From Herminiimonas sp. CN (GTDB lineage Bacteria; Pseudomonadota; Gammaproteobacteria; Burkholderiales; Burkholderiaceae_D), in assembly GCF_000622895.1 (NCBI RefSeq), contig NZ_AVCC01000028.1:1-38362 (forward strand): a stretch of DNA of 38,362 nt, read 5' to 3'. The notes below the pieces were generated by a model. The model saw only the letters and a program-made list of their open reading frames with translations. It was not told the DNA's origin and searched no databases. Positions within the stretch are counted from its first letter, which is position 1; each line of letters starts with the position of its first letter. Position numbers and translations under genes: made by a program. Below, in pieces: positions 1 to 6,980 of the stretch.

Positions 1-45
1 AATTTGCCGCAGCTGGTGGAGCGCCTGCGGTGCCGCCATTCCTGA
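1..45 (+). CDS. possible 3' end of an upstream gene
   Basis: Reading from base 1, frame 1 gives NLPQLVERLRCRHS and then TGA at 43-45. The stretch is GC-rich like the coding DNA of this window. It is followed by a short GC hairpin (77-91) and then by AT-rich non-coding DNA, which would suit a gene end. Fourteen residues are too few to name a family. On the other strand a start codon reading leftward (MAAPQALHQLRQI) is also conceivable, so the strand is uncertain. Confidence 0.25.
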   Translation, partial: NLPQLVERLRCRHS

Positions 46-76
46 CCTGGCGGCTGGCATTGCGGGCTGCCGCCAA

Positions 77-91
77 GGCCGGTTTTCGGCC
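77..91. terminator. GC hairpin, possible terminator of the leftmost gene
   Basis: The arms GGCCG and CGGCC flank the loop GTTTT. The hairpin lies about 30 bases after the stop codon at 43-45 and just before the AT-rich stretch. There is no T-run after the stem, so intrinsic termination is only a possibility. Confidence 0.25.
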
Positions 92-119
92 GGAAAGGCC
101 CTCTGCACGGAACACTTAT

Positions 120-313
120 GCACAAATAAAGCAAGCGGAAAAATATTTAAATATTTTTCTAGTCATGCGATCTTATTTTTCTAAGTTATTGATTTTAAAT
201 GAATTATTTATTGCAATCGGATTAAGCATTTTATTGAAACCCGCGTCGTTGCTTACACCGCAGGCTGTCAAGTGGGGGTTGTCCACAAAGTTATCCACAG
301 TTGTTGTGGATAG
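120..313. other. AT-rich stretch with three DnaA-box-like 9-mers
   Basis: Bases 120-240 are strongly AT-rich with runs of A and T. Directly beside them lie TTGTCCACA (279-287, one mismatch to TTATCCACA), TTATCCACA (291-299, perfect) and, on the other strand, CTATCCACA (305-313, one mismatch). The last two face each other as TATCCACA-N5-TGTGGATA. An AT-rich stretch beside clustered DnaA boxes is the usual make-up of a bacterial origin or of a DnaA-titrating locus. No dnaA, dnaN, gyrB or parAB gene is in the window, so the role is open. The rest of 46-458 shows no convincing gene. Confidence 0.45.
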
Positions 314-458
314 ATTAAAAAAGTCTTACGAAACTGATAGTTAGCGTATTTGATGATGATTTACATTAACTTGCGGTTGCCTGATCGCAGGCGCGCTGGC
401 TGTTGCGCCCTCTTGACATCCTGTGCATTGGGAAGTTGTTGCTTGGAAATAATTATAT

Positions 459-779
459 TCAGTCCGGCGTGGCCAGTTTCAGACCGATAATGCCGGCGAT
501 GATCAGTGCCACGCTGATCAATCTGGCCGTATTTGCCGGCTCATTGAGCAGCACAATGCCCAGCACCACCGTGCCGACCGCGCCGACGCCGACCCAGACC
601 GCGTAGGCGGTGCCAACCGGCAGCGACTTCAGCGCGATGCCCAGCAGGCCCAGGCTGAGCAGCATCGCCACTGCAGTGCCGACGCTGGGCCACAGACGGG
701 TGAAGCCTTCGGTGTACTTGAGCCCGATGGCCCAGCCGATTTCAAACAGTCCTGCCAACACCAGAATAATCCAGGCCAT
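459..779 (-). CDS. sugE: guanidinium exporter, SMR family (Gdx/SugE type)
   Basis: This is a 106-residue inner-membrane protein with four hydrophobic helices, the normal size for small multidrug resistance proteins. The N-terminal part reads [17 protein letters not shown], with the essential membrane Glu and the GLKYT-GF signature typical of the Gdx (formerly SugE) subgroup rather than EmrE. Gdx proteins export guanidinium in exchange for protons as antiparallel dimers. The start was set at 779 because GGAG (786-789) lies six bases upstream; a start at 791 would put that site inside the gene. The leader carries two ACGR-loop hairpins of a guanidine-II riboswitch (803-846), which independently supports the substrate. 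The gene is divergent from the CYTH-CHAD gene and has no partner in an operon. Confidence 0.93.
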   Translation of the reverse strand: MAWIILVLAGLFEIGWAIGLKYTEGFTRLWPSVGTAVAMLLSLGLLGIALKSLPVGTAYAVWVGVGAVGTVVLGIVLLNEPANTARLISVALIIAGIIGLKLATPD

Positions 780-802
780 CGATAACTCCATGCACGGTAG
801 AT

Positions 803-846
803 GGGGCCGTCCCCGGGCGGTAATGGAGCGGTGAGGTCGTCCTCAC
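803..846 (-). promoter_or_regulatory. guanidine-II (mini-ykkC) riboswitch
   Basis: Read on the minus strand, the leader of the exporter gene holds two short hairpins. P1 is GTGAGG-ACGA-CCTCAC (846-831) and P2 is GGGG-ACGG-CCCC (814-803). Two stems, each capped by an ACGR tetraloop and separated by a short linker, are the defining features of the guanidine-II class, in which two guanidinium ions bind in the paired loops and free the ribosome binding site. Here P2 ends 13 bases before the GGAG site (786-789) and 23 bases before the start codon. The stems are perfect and the downstream gene is a guanidinium exporter, so the assignment is strong even without a covariance search. Confidence 0.9.
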
Positions 847-969
847 TTCCGTTTATACAGTCATGGCCGCAGCGAAGGTTTTTGCCGGCAGCTTGTTGAT
901 GTACAGCATGGGCAGGCGCATTGCGTGTGCTACTTTGCAATGCATGAATCCATTTTCCGGCAGCTGCGC

Positions 970-2487
970 ATGGAAACCGAACTGAAACTCTTGCTGGATC
1001 CGGCCGACGCGGTGCTGCTGCGCCGGCATCCGCTGCTGCGCCGGCATGCGCTTGCCAGGGCGCGCACGCAACAGCTTACCAGCATCTATTTCGATACGCC
1101 GGACGGTTACTTCAGACGGCATAATGCCGGCTTGCGGGTGCGCCGGGTGCAGCGGCAGTGGATCCAGACCCTGAAAGCCGACGGCCAGGTAGCGGCCGGC
1201 CTGCATCAGCGCGAGGAGTGGGAATCGCGGGTGGCGGGCGCCTTTCCTGACTTGGCCGCGCTGGCCGATCTGGTTGGCGACCGCAGCAAGTGGCGTCGCA
1301 GATTGCGCAGGGCGGACCTGAGTGCGCAACTGGTGCCGATTTTTACCACCCGATTCCGGCGCACGCTGTGGCAGTTGCGACTGGGGCACGGAGAAGAGGT
1401 CGAACTGGCGCTCGATCAGGGCAAGATAATCCATGCGGCAACAAGCGTGCCGATCAGCGAAGTCGAGCTGGAACTCACCTCCGGCGCGCCGGCCGGGTTG
1501 TTCGCCCTTGCGCTGGAATTGCAGCAGGCGCTGCCGCTGCGGGTTTGCAATATCAGCAAGGCCGAACGCGGTTATGCGTTGCTGGCGCCGCCGGTACCGC
1601 CGCCGCCGTTGCCGGCGCCGCCCCTGATGCTGGCGCCGGTGTCGAGCGCAGGGCAGGGCTTGCAAACGATCATCGGCAATTGCCTGGCGCAGATCCAGGG
1701 CAATGAGGATGGGGTCGTGCACGGCAGCGATCCGGAAAGCGTGCACCAGATGCGCATTGGCTTGCGCCGGTTGCGCAGCGCAATCAAATTGTTCGCCAGG
1801 CTGGCCCCTTGCCCGGCGGCGCTACAGGCCGAGCTGAAATGGCTGTCGGGCGTACTGGGCGCAGCGCGCGACTGGGAGGTTTTTTTCGCCACGCTGGCTA
1901 CGTTGGCAGATGCCAACCCGGTTCCGGCCCGGTGGGATGCGTTGCAGCAGGCAGCGCTGGCGCTGGCGCGCCAGCATCGGCATCGGGCCGGTCTGGCTCT
2001 GGGGTCGGTGCGCTATGCGGCATTTCTGCTGGCAATCGGCGGTTGGCTGCACAGCGCGCCGCCGGACGGCCGGATGCAGCGATTGCCGCTGGCCGACTTC
2101 GCTGCCGACACCTTGCGGCAATCCCACCAAAAACTGAAAAAATGCATCAAACGCTTGCCGGGTGGCACGCCCGAAGCATGCCACCGAGTGCGCATTGCGG
2201 CCAAGACGTTGCGCTATGCCAGCGAATTTTTCCAGTCGCTGTATCGGCCGGGGCCGATGCGCGCCTATCTGCAGGCGCTGTCAGCGCTGCAGGAGCGGCT
2301 GGGCCGGCTCAACGATGCGGCGGTGGCCGGCCACTTGCTGGGGCAAATCGCGCACCGCCATCCGGAATTGGCTTACAGCGCTGGATTGGTTCAGGGTTAT
2401 CTGGCAGCGCGCAGCGAGCGGCAGATTCGCACCATGGACCGGTACGGGCGGCGGTACATGGCAATCAAGGCTCCTGTTTTGCAATGA
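970..2487 (+). CDS. CYTH-CHAD domain protein, probable inorganic triphosphatase (YgiF-like)
   Basis: The protein has 505 residues from this start. The N-terminal CYTH domain (about 1-200) opens with METELKL, which carries the ExExK metal and triphosphate signature at its usual place. The CHAD domain (about 220-495) follows, with two histidine-bearing helices, ESVHQMRIGLRRLRSA and ACHRVRIAAKTLRYA, the typical CHAD repeats that bind polyphosphate. A proline-rich linker (PPVPPPPLPAPP) joins the domains. The family hydrolyses inorganic triphosphate; CHAD may tether it to polyphosphate granules. I chose the ATG at 970 because CYTH proteins normally begin right at this motif; in-frame starts at 940 (ATG) and 925 (GTG) are possible and none has a strong ribosome binding site. 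The gene is transcribed alone. Confidence 0.88.
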   Translation: METELKLLLDPADAVLLRRHPLLRRHALARARTQQLTSIYFDTPDGYFRRHNAGLRVRRVQRQWIQTLKADGQVAAGLHQREEWESRVAGAFPDLAALADLVGDRSKWRRRLRRADLSAQLVPIFTTRFRRTLWQLRLGHGEEVELALDQGKIIHAATSVPISEVELELTSGAPAGLFALALELQQALPLRVCNISKAERGYALLAPPVPPPPLPAPPLMLAPVSSAGQGLQTIIGNCLAQIQGNEDGVVHGSDPESVHQMRIGLRRLRSAIKLFARLAPCPAALQAELKWLSGVLGAARDWEVFFATLATLADANPVPARWDALQQAALALARQHRHRAGLALGSVRYAAFLLAIGGWLHSAPPDGRMQRLPLADFAADTLRQSHQKLKKCIKRLPGGTPEACHRVRIAAKTLRYASEFFQSLYRPGPMRAYLQALSALQERLGRLNDAAVAGHLLGQIAHRHPELAYSAGLVQGYLAARSERQIRTMDRYGRRYMAIKAPVLQ

Positions 2488-2575
2488 CAGTGCAATTTCT
2501 GGAAAACTTGGCCAGTAGCGGCGAAAGCGTCGCAAGCGCGAAGTGACGTTCGCAACCCGATGCATTGCTTTAAAA

Positions 2576-2642
2576 CATGGAGTATCGTGATTTTTATCAT
2601 ATTTCACGCACATTTTTATTGCGTGCATGAAATATACTCATG
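2576..2642 (+). repeat. dispersed intergenic element, copy 1
   Basis: The ends are CATGGAGTAT (2576-2585) and ATACTCATG (2634-2642), near-perfect inverted repeats. Inside is a second inverted pair, ATATTTCA-C-GCAC (2599-2611) facing GTGC-A-TGAAATAT (2623-2635), so the RNA or single strand could fold into a long hairpin. It sits between the CYTH-CHAD gene and trxC. The ends match the other copies; the middle is the most divergent of the family. Confidence 0.5.
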
Positions 2643-2708
2643 ACAATGCAGGTAACCGCACCGGATTTCATCGTTGTTTTACCCTCAGCCTTAGCCGAAA
2701 GGAAAGCC

Positions 2709-3146
2709 ATGCCGGATTCCCTGCATATCGTCTGCCCCCGGTGCGATGCGGTCAATCGCGTCCCGACGGCAAAATTTGACGCGCAGCCCACCTGCGGCAA
2801 ATGCCAAAAACCGCTGTTCGCCGCACAGCCGCTGGAGCTCGATGGCGCGCGTTTCATGCGGCACATCACGCGTAACCAGATCCCGGTGCTGGTCGACTTC
2901 TGGGCGCCGTGGTGCGGTCCCTGCCGCATGATGGCGCCGGCTTACGCGCAGGCGGCGCAACGCCTGGAGCCTGCGATTCGGGTTGTCAAACTCAATACCG
3001 AACAGGCGCCGGAGTTGGCGGCGCAATATGCGATTCGCAGCATTCCGACCCTGGCCCTGTTCAAGAACGGACGCGAAGTGGCGCGGCAGGCGGGTGCGAT
3101 GGACGCTGCCGGCATCGTGGCGTGGGCGCAGGCGCATGCCGGCTAG
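2709..3146 (+). CDS. trxC: thioredoxin 2 (zinc-binding thioredoxin)
   Basis: This 145-residue cytoplasmic disulfide reductase has the TrxC architecture: an N-terminal zinc-ribbon with two CxxC pairs (CPRC near residue 10 and CGKC near residue 35), then a thioredoxin fold with the active site WAPWCGPCRMM near residue 73 and the cis-proline segment SIPTLALF. Zinc-ribbon thioredoxins reduce ribonucleotide reductase and oxidised proteins and are typically induced by peroxide. The start at 2709 is preceded by AAAGGAAAG at good spacing; the longer frame opening at 2640 would add 23 residues unlike the family and begins inside a repeat element. The gene is not tightly linked to its neighbours. Confidence 0.95.
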   Translation: MPDSLHIVCPRCDAVNRVPTAKFDAQPTCGKCQKPLFAAQPLELDGARFMRHITRNQIPVLVDFWAPWCGPCRMMAPAYAQAAQRLEPAIRVVKLNTEQAPELAAQYAIRSIPTLALFKNGREVARQAGAMDAAGIVAWAQAHAG

Positions 3147-3263
3147 CTTCGGCGGCCGATCCTGAATGTCTTTCGAGAACTGCTGTTTTCTCTCCGGGCG
3201 CAGCGCGCACCCTACAATACGCATTGCATCAGACCTTAATCCAATGAATATGAACCAATTCCA

Positions 3264-3953
3264 ATGAATCCACTTCGCCATTACGCCCTGATCCCTGCCG
3301 CCGGCGTCGGCGCCCGCATGGGCGCGGAGTGCCCGAAGCAGTATTTGCCGCTGGCCGGCCAGCCGATGCTGCGCCATGCGGTGGCGGCGTTCCTGCACAG
3401 TCCCCTGATCGCGCACACCTTTGTGGTGGTCAGCCCGGATGACGCGTATATCGACCAGGTGCTCGGCGATCTGGCTGGCGTGACGGTGTTGCGCTGCGGC
3501 GGCGCGACACGCAGGGATTCGGTTTTGAACGGCTTGCTGGCGCTGCGCGACCGGCTGGCGGCCGACGACTGGGTGCTGGTGCACGATGCGGCGCGCCCCG
3601 GCCTGACGCCGGCGCTGATCGCAAAGCTGGTTGAGGCCATCGGCGATAGCGCGGTTGGCGGCTTGCTGGCGCTGCCGGTGGTCGATACCGTCAAGCGGAT
3701 GGAGGCGGGTCGGGTCCAGACGGTGCCGCGCGACGGCCTGTGGCTGGCGCAGACGCCGCAGATGTTCCGCTACGCGTTGCTGGAGCGGGCTTTGCGCACC
3801 GCGGCGCAAGTGACCGACGAAGCCAGCGCGATCGAGGCCGTCGGGCTTACTCCGCTGCTGGTGGCGGGCCATGCCTGCAACCTGAAGGTCACGCAGCCGG
3901 CGGATATGGCCCTGGCGGAGCTGTTCATGGCTACCGGGCGCGATATATACTAA
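3264..3953 (+). CDS. ispD: 2-C-methyl-D-erythritol 4-phosphate cytidylyltransferase
   Basis: IspD (229 residues) joins MEP and CTP to give CDP-methylerythritol, the third step of the non-mevalonate isoprenoid pathway. The nucleotide-binding loop ALIPAAGVGARMG lies at residues 8-20, with the conserved KQYLPLAGQP just after it. VLVHDAARPGL (about 106-116) and the segment with VVDTVKR are further family signatures, and QTPQMFR lies near 166. The length is normal. The start is the first family-consistent ATG, although the ribosome binding site is weak. ispF follows 140 bases downstream; these are neighbours in many proteobacteria, and here a dispersed repeat element lies between them. Confidence 0.96.
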   Translation: MNPLRHYALIPAAGVGARMGAECPKQYLPLAGQPMLRHAVAAFLHSPLIAHTFVVVSPDDAYIDQVLGDLAGVTVLRCGGATRRDSVLNGLLALRDRLAADDWVLVHDAARPGLTPALIAKLVEAIGDSAVGGLLALPVVDTVKRMEAGRVQTVPRDGLWLAQTPQMFRYALLERALRTAAQVTDEASAIEAVGLTPLLVAGHACNLKVTQPADMALAELFMATGRDIY

Positions 3954-3954
3954 T

Positions 3955-4019
3955 GATGGTATTTTTTATTTTCGCTTATTATTAGGCGAAAAATAATGAT
4001 TTTTTTGTATATACCCATC
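3955..4019 (+). repeat. dispersed intergenic element, copy 2
   Basis: The ends GATGGTAT (3955-3962) and ATACCCATC (4011-4019) are inverted repeats apart from one missing G. The middle holds TTTTCGC (3969-3975) facing GCGAAAA (3986-3992), followed by a run of seven T (4000-4006), which also looks like a transcription terminator for ispD. The right part resembles copy 6 near 26.6 kb almost base by base over about 40 positions. It begins two bases after the ispD stop codon. Confidence 0.6.
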
Positions 4020-4093
4020 GTTTTTTTATTTATTTGAGCGATCGATATATTCCGCAGGGCACTCGATAACTGCCTGCTTGAAGGTAATTTGAC

Positions 4094-4585
4094 ATGATTA
4101 ATCCACCACCATTTCGTATCGGCCAGGGCTTTGATTGCCATGCGCTGGTGCCCGGCCGCAAGCTGGTCATTGGCGGCGTGACCATCCCGCATAAGGCCGG
4201 CTTGCTCGGTCATTCCGACGCGGATGTGCTGCTGCATGCGATTACCGACGCTCTGCTGGGCGCGGCCGGTCTGGGCGATATCGGCCGCCATTTTCCGGAC
4301 ACCGATCCGGAGTTTTCCGGCGCCGATTCGCGCCGGCTGCTGCGCGAGGCGTACCGGCGCGTGACGCTCGCAGGCTATGTGCTGGGCAATCTGGACGCGA
4401 CCATCATTGCGCAAGCGCCAAAAATGGCGCCGCATATCGGCCAGATGGTCGCCCATCTGGCCGCGGATCTTGGCGCAGATGCGGGCCGGATCAACCTCAA
4501 GGCCAAAACCAGCGAGAAGCTCGGCTACCTTGGCCGTGAAGAGGGAATTGCGGCAGAAGCGGTGGTGTTGATTTATCTGCAGTGA
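4094..4585 (+). CDS. ispF: 2-C-methyl-D-erythritol 2,4-cyclodiphosphate synthase
   Basis: IspF (163 residues, normal length) cyclises CDP-methylerythritol phosphate with release of CMP in the MEP pathway and works as a homotrimer with zinc. Visible signatures are [11 protein letters not shown] at residues 8-18 (the zinc-binding DxH as DCH), [23 protein letters not shown] (about 37-59, with the second zinc histidine) and [14 protein letters not shown]. The C-terminal [17 protein letters not shown] holds the CDP-binding residues. It follows ispD and probably forms part of the same pathway unit, although a terminator-like repeat lies between them. Confidence 0.96.
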   Translation: MINPPPFRIGQGFDCHALVPGRKLVIGGVTIPHKAGLLGHSDADVLLHAITDALLGAAGLGDIGRHFPDTDPEFSGADSRRLLREAYRRVTLAGYVLGNLDATIIAQAPKMAPHIGQMVAHLAADLGADAGRINLKAKTSEKLGYLGREEGIAAEAVVLIYLQ

Positions 4586-4708
4586 GTTGTCTTGCGATAA
4601 GTCTTTGCACTAATTTGAAAGTTTGGTTAAATGGATACAATCCGGCAAACAAAATAGCGTTGCCACCACACTCACTGCACTGTGAACCAGCCTCACCGAG
4701 GAGCATCA

Positions 4709-4978
4709 ATGGATACGAACGAACTGAAACAGACCCTGATAAAACTGCATGCCAATCTGGAAACGACCGAGAATCTCGACCCGGAACTGAAGGAAATCCT
4801 GCAAGTGCTGGACAAGGACATTCAGGCCTTGCTGGATAAGGACGATGCCGATGATTCGATCTCGGGCGAGTTGGTGGATCGCTCGCAAGCCATTTCGGCC
4901 AAATTTGCCGCCGAGCATCCGCAACTGGAGCCGATTTTGCGGGAGTTGGGACAGATCCTGCAACGGATGGGAATTTAG
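4709..4978 (+). CDS. DUF4404 family protein
   Basis: This is an 89-residue, acidic, helical protein without membrane segment or signal peptide. The pattern of Leu heptads (ELKQTLIKLHANLE, ELKEILQVLDKDIQALL) and the C-terminal HPQLEPILRELGQILQRMGI match the small DUF4404 proteins of proteobacteria, whose function is unknown. The start at 4709 has GAGGAG eight bases upstream. A TACAAT at 4636-4641 upstream could be a -10 element, but the nearest TTGAAA is only 15 bases away. It lies between ispF and the catalase gene, 41 bases from the latter, so it may be cotranscribed with it. Confidence 0.75.
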   Translation: MDTNELKQTLIKLHANLETTENLDPELKEILQVLDKDIQALLDKDDADDSISGELVDRSQAISAKFAAEHPQLEPILRELGQILQRMGI

Positions 4979-5019
4979 GCATCTTGTCGACCGTTAGCAT
5001 TGACTGAAATGGAGTGTCT

Positions 5020-6462
5020 ATGAAGCCCACAAAACCTTTGACTACCGCTGCCGGCGCCCCCGTGGCCGACAACCAGAATTCGCTGACCGCAGGGGCGCGT
5101 GGGCCGATGCTGTTGCAGGATGTCTGGTTCCTGGAGAAGCTGGCGCATTTCGACCGCGAGGTGATCCCCGAGCGGCGCGTCCATGCCAAGGGCACCGGCG
5201 CTTACGGAAAGTTGACCGTCACCCATGACATCAGCCGGTATTCGAAGGCGAAAATCTTTGACGCGGTGGGCAAGCAGACCGATTTGTTCATGCGCTTTTC
5301 GACCGTGGCCGGCGAGCGCGGCGCGGCCGATGCCGAGCGCGACGTGCGCGGCTTCTCGATCAAGTTCTATACCGAGGAAGGCAACTGGGACATCGTCGGC
5401 AACAACACGCCGGTGTTTTTCGTGCGCGACCCGTTGAAGTTTCCCGACTTCATCCATACCCAGAAACGCGATCCCCGCACCAATCTGCGCAATCCGGTGG
5501 CGGTCTGGGATTTCTGGTCGCGCCATCCGGAGTCGCTGCATCAGGTCACGATCCTGATGAGCGAGCGCGGCTTGCCGCAAAACCTGCGCCAGATGCACGG
5601 CTTCGGCTCGCACACCTTTTCGATGATCAATGCGCAGAACATGCGCACCTGGGTCAAGTTCCACTTCAAGTCGATGCAGGGGATTGCCAATTACACCGAT
5701 CAGGAAGCCGGCCAAGTGGTCGCAAAAGACCGCGAATCCTCGCAGCGCGACCTGCTTGAGAACATCGAGCAAGGCAATTTTCCGCGCTGGCGCATGTGCA
5801 TACAGGTGATGACCGAGAGCCAGGCCGCTGCAGCGGCGTTCAACCCGTTCGACCTGACCAAGGTCTGGCCGCACAAGGAATACCCCTTGATCGAGGTCGG
5901 CATCCTGGAGCTGAACCGGAATCCGGAAAACTACTTTGCCGAAGTCGAGCAGTCGGCGTTCAACCCGGCCAATGTGGTGCCGGGCATTGGCTTCTCGCCG
6001 GACCGGATGCTGCAGGGCCGCCTGTTTTCATACGGCGACACGCAGCGCTATCGGCTCGGCATCAATCATCACCAGATCCCGGTGAATGCGCCGCGCTGCC
6101 CGTACCAGCACAGCTTCCATCGCGACGGCGCAATGCGCACCGACGGCAACCTGGGCTCGACCATCAATTACGAGCCGAACCGCCTGGGCGAATTTGCCCA
6201 GGATGCGGCTGCGGGCGAGCCGCCGCTGGCCCTGGACGGTGCGGCGCAGCGCTATGACCACCGCGCCGATGGCGACTATTACAGCCAGCCGGGAGCGCTG
6301 TTTCGCCTGATGGACGCGCAGCAGAAACAGCAATTGTTCGACAATATCGCGCGCTCGATCGGCAGCGTGCCGCAAGACATCCAGCGCAAGCAAATCGAAC
6401 ATTTCAACAAGGCAGATCCCGCTTACGGCGCCGGCGTGATGGTGGCTTTGGGCTTGTCTTGA
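5020..6462 (+). CDS. katA: monofunctional heme catalase, small-subunit type
   Basis: This 480-residue catalase disproportionates hydrogen peroxide. The length and lack of a C-terminal flavodoxin-like domain place it in the small-subunit clade. The catalytic His lies in [13 protein letters not shown] (about residue 55), the distal Asn in [15 protein letters not shown] (about 129), and the heme-ligand Tyr in [15 protein letters not shown] (about 335). HFKSMQGI and the NADPH-region [11 protein letters not shown] are also present. There is no signal peptide. ATG 5020 is chosen because GGAG (5011-5014) is six bases upstream; a GTG at 5014 would overlap that site. A ferritin-like gene follows after 89 bases, which suggests a joint role in iron and peroxide control. 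Confidence 0.96.
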   Translation: MKPTKPLTTAAGAPVADNQNSLTAGARGPMLLQDVWFLEKLAHFDREVIPERRVHAKGTGAYGKLTVTHDISRYSKAKIFDAVGKQTDLFMRFSTVAGERGAADAERDVRGFSIKFYTEEGNWDIVGNNTPVFFVRDPLKFPDFIHTQKRDPRTNLRNPVAVWDFWSRHPESLHQVTILMSERGLPQNLRQMHGFGSHTFSMINAQNMRTWVKFHFKSMQGIANYTDQEAGQVVAKDRESSQRDLLENIEQGNFPRWRMCIQVMTESQAAAAAFNPFDLTKVWPHKEYPLIEVGILELNRNPENYFAEVEQSAFNPANVVPGIGFSPDRMLQGRLFSYGDTQRYRLGINHHQIPVNAPRCPYQHSFHRDGAMRTDGNLGSTINYEPNRLGEFAQDAAAGEPPLALDGAAQRYDHRADGDYYSQPGALFRLMDAQQKQQLFDNIARSIGSVPQDIQRKQIEHFNKADPAYGAGVMVALGLS

Positions 6463-6479
6463 GCGCGTTCGCAACGCGC
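6463..6479 (+). other. GC-rich hairpin directly after the catalase stop codon
   Basis: GCGCGTT (6463-6469) faces AACGCGC (6473-6479) with a three-base loop, beginning right after the TGA at 6460-6462. There is no T-run. It could be a partial terminator or a 3' mRNA-stabilising hairpin between the catalase and the ferritin-like gene. Confidence 0.35.
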
Positions 6480-6551
6480 GCAACGCGGCTGGCAGGAATG
6501 CTTCAGAGCGCTTCTGTCAACCGTGATTTTTAACCTGGAAAGGAGCACACC

Positions 6552-6857
6552 ATGTCAAACGAAGGCTACCACGAGTCGATCGAAAAACTCTCGGCCCAGA
6601 CCATGGACATGCATCGCGCGATCACTTCGCTGAGGGAGGAGCTTGAAGCCGTGGACTGGTACAACCAGCGCGTCGATGCCTGCACCGATCCGCAACTGAA
6701 GCAGATTCTGGTGCACAACCGCGACGAGGAGAAAGAGCATGCGTCGATGATTCTGGAGTGGATCCGCCGTCGCGATCCGAAAATGGATAACGAGCTGCGC
6801 GAAGCCCTGTTCAAGGCCGGCCCGATCACCGGTCAGCACAAGGACCCGGAAGAATGA
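6552..6857 (+). CDS. ferritin-like protein of the encapsulated-ferritin (EncFtn) family
   Basis: This 101-residue protein consists of two helices with the EncFtn core EELEAVDWYNQRVDA and HNRDEEKEHASM. Compared with the characterised Rhodospirillum rubrum protein, the ferroxidase residues appear kept as Glu30, Glu60 and His63, with Trp36 at the entry site. The family forms decamers with ferroxidase centres between subunits and normally loads iron into encapsulin shells. Here the protein ends at GPITGQHKDPEE, with no C-terminal encapsulin-targeting tail such as the LTVGSLRR type, and no shell gene is in the window. The ribosome binding site AAAGGAG (6538-6544) is strong. The gene follows the catalase gene, so ferrous iron oxidation and peroxide removal may be coupled. 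Confidence 0.85.
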   Translation: MSNEGYHESIEKLSAQTMDMHRAITSLREELEAVDWYNQRVDACTDPQLKQILVHNRDEEKEHASMILEWIRRRDPKMDNELREALFKAGPITGQHKDPEE

Positions 6858-6877
6858 GCCAAGCCGGGAGTATCAAT

Positions 6878-6937
6878 GGGGTATCGCAAAAATATGGTGC
6901 TTCCAGCTCGAATATGCTGCGACCTCAAAAATACACC
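6878..6937 (-). repeat. dispersed intergenic element, copy 3 (reverse orientation)
   Basis: The ends are GGGGTAT (6878-6884) and ATACACC (6931-6937). In reverse complement it reads GGTGTATTTTTGAGG, TCGCAGCA, CACCATATTTTTGCG and ATACCCC in order, which aligns closely to copy 5 at 15.1 kb, including the shared blocks TCGCAGCA and ACACCAT/GCACCAT. It lies between the ferritin-like gene and the histidine kinase gene. Confidence 0.55.
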
Positions 6938-6950
6938 TGATTAGTATATT

Positions 6951-6980
6951 TTTAATTAAATGCCGATGCATTTAATTAAA
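6951..6980 (-). terminator. perfect 13-bp AT-rich palindrome over the kinase stop codon
   Basis: TTTAATTAAATGC and GCATTTAATTAAA are perfect inverted repeats around the loop CGAT. The kinase stop codon (6976-6978, minus strand) lies inside the arm. Two convergent genes end here, so a shared transcription end is likely, but the stem is AT-rich and there is no separate T-run. Confidence 0.4.

Noticed and set aside
30..344. Plus-strand frame running through the AT-rich left end
   Set aside because: It crosses the GC hairpin, the AT-rich stretch and the DnaA boxes with no ribosome site or recognisable protein.
853..1746. Long minus-strand frame opposite the CYTH-CHAD gene
   Set aside because: It is a codon-bias shadow of the plus-strand gene, Arg/Gln-rich without any family motif.
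2691..3872. 393-codon minus-strand frame across trxC and ispD
   Set aside because: It spans two well-supported plus-strand genes and their gap and has shadow composition.
4615..4641. TTGAAA and TACAAT before the DUF4404 gene as a promoter
   Set aside because: The spacer is 15 bases, too short for a confident sigma-70 call; kept only as a remark.
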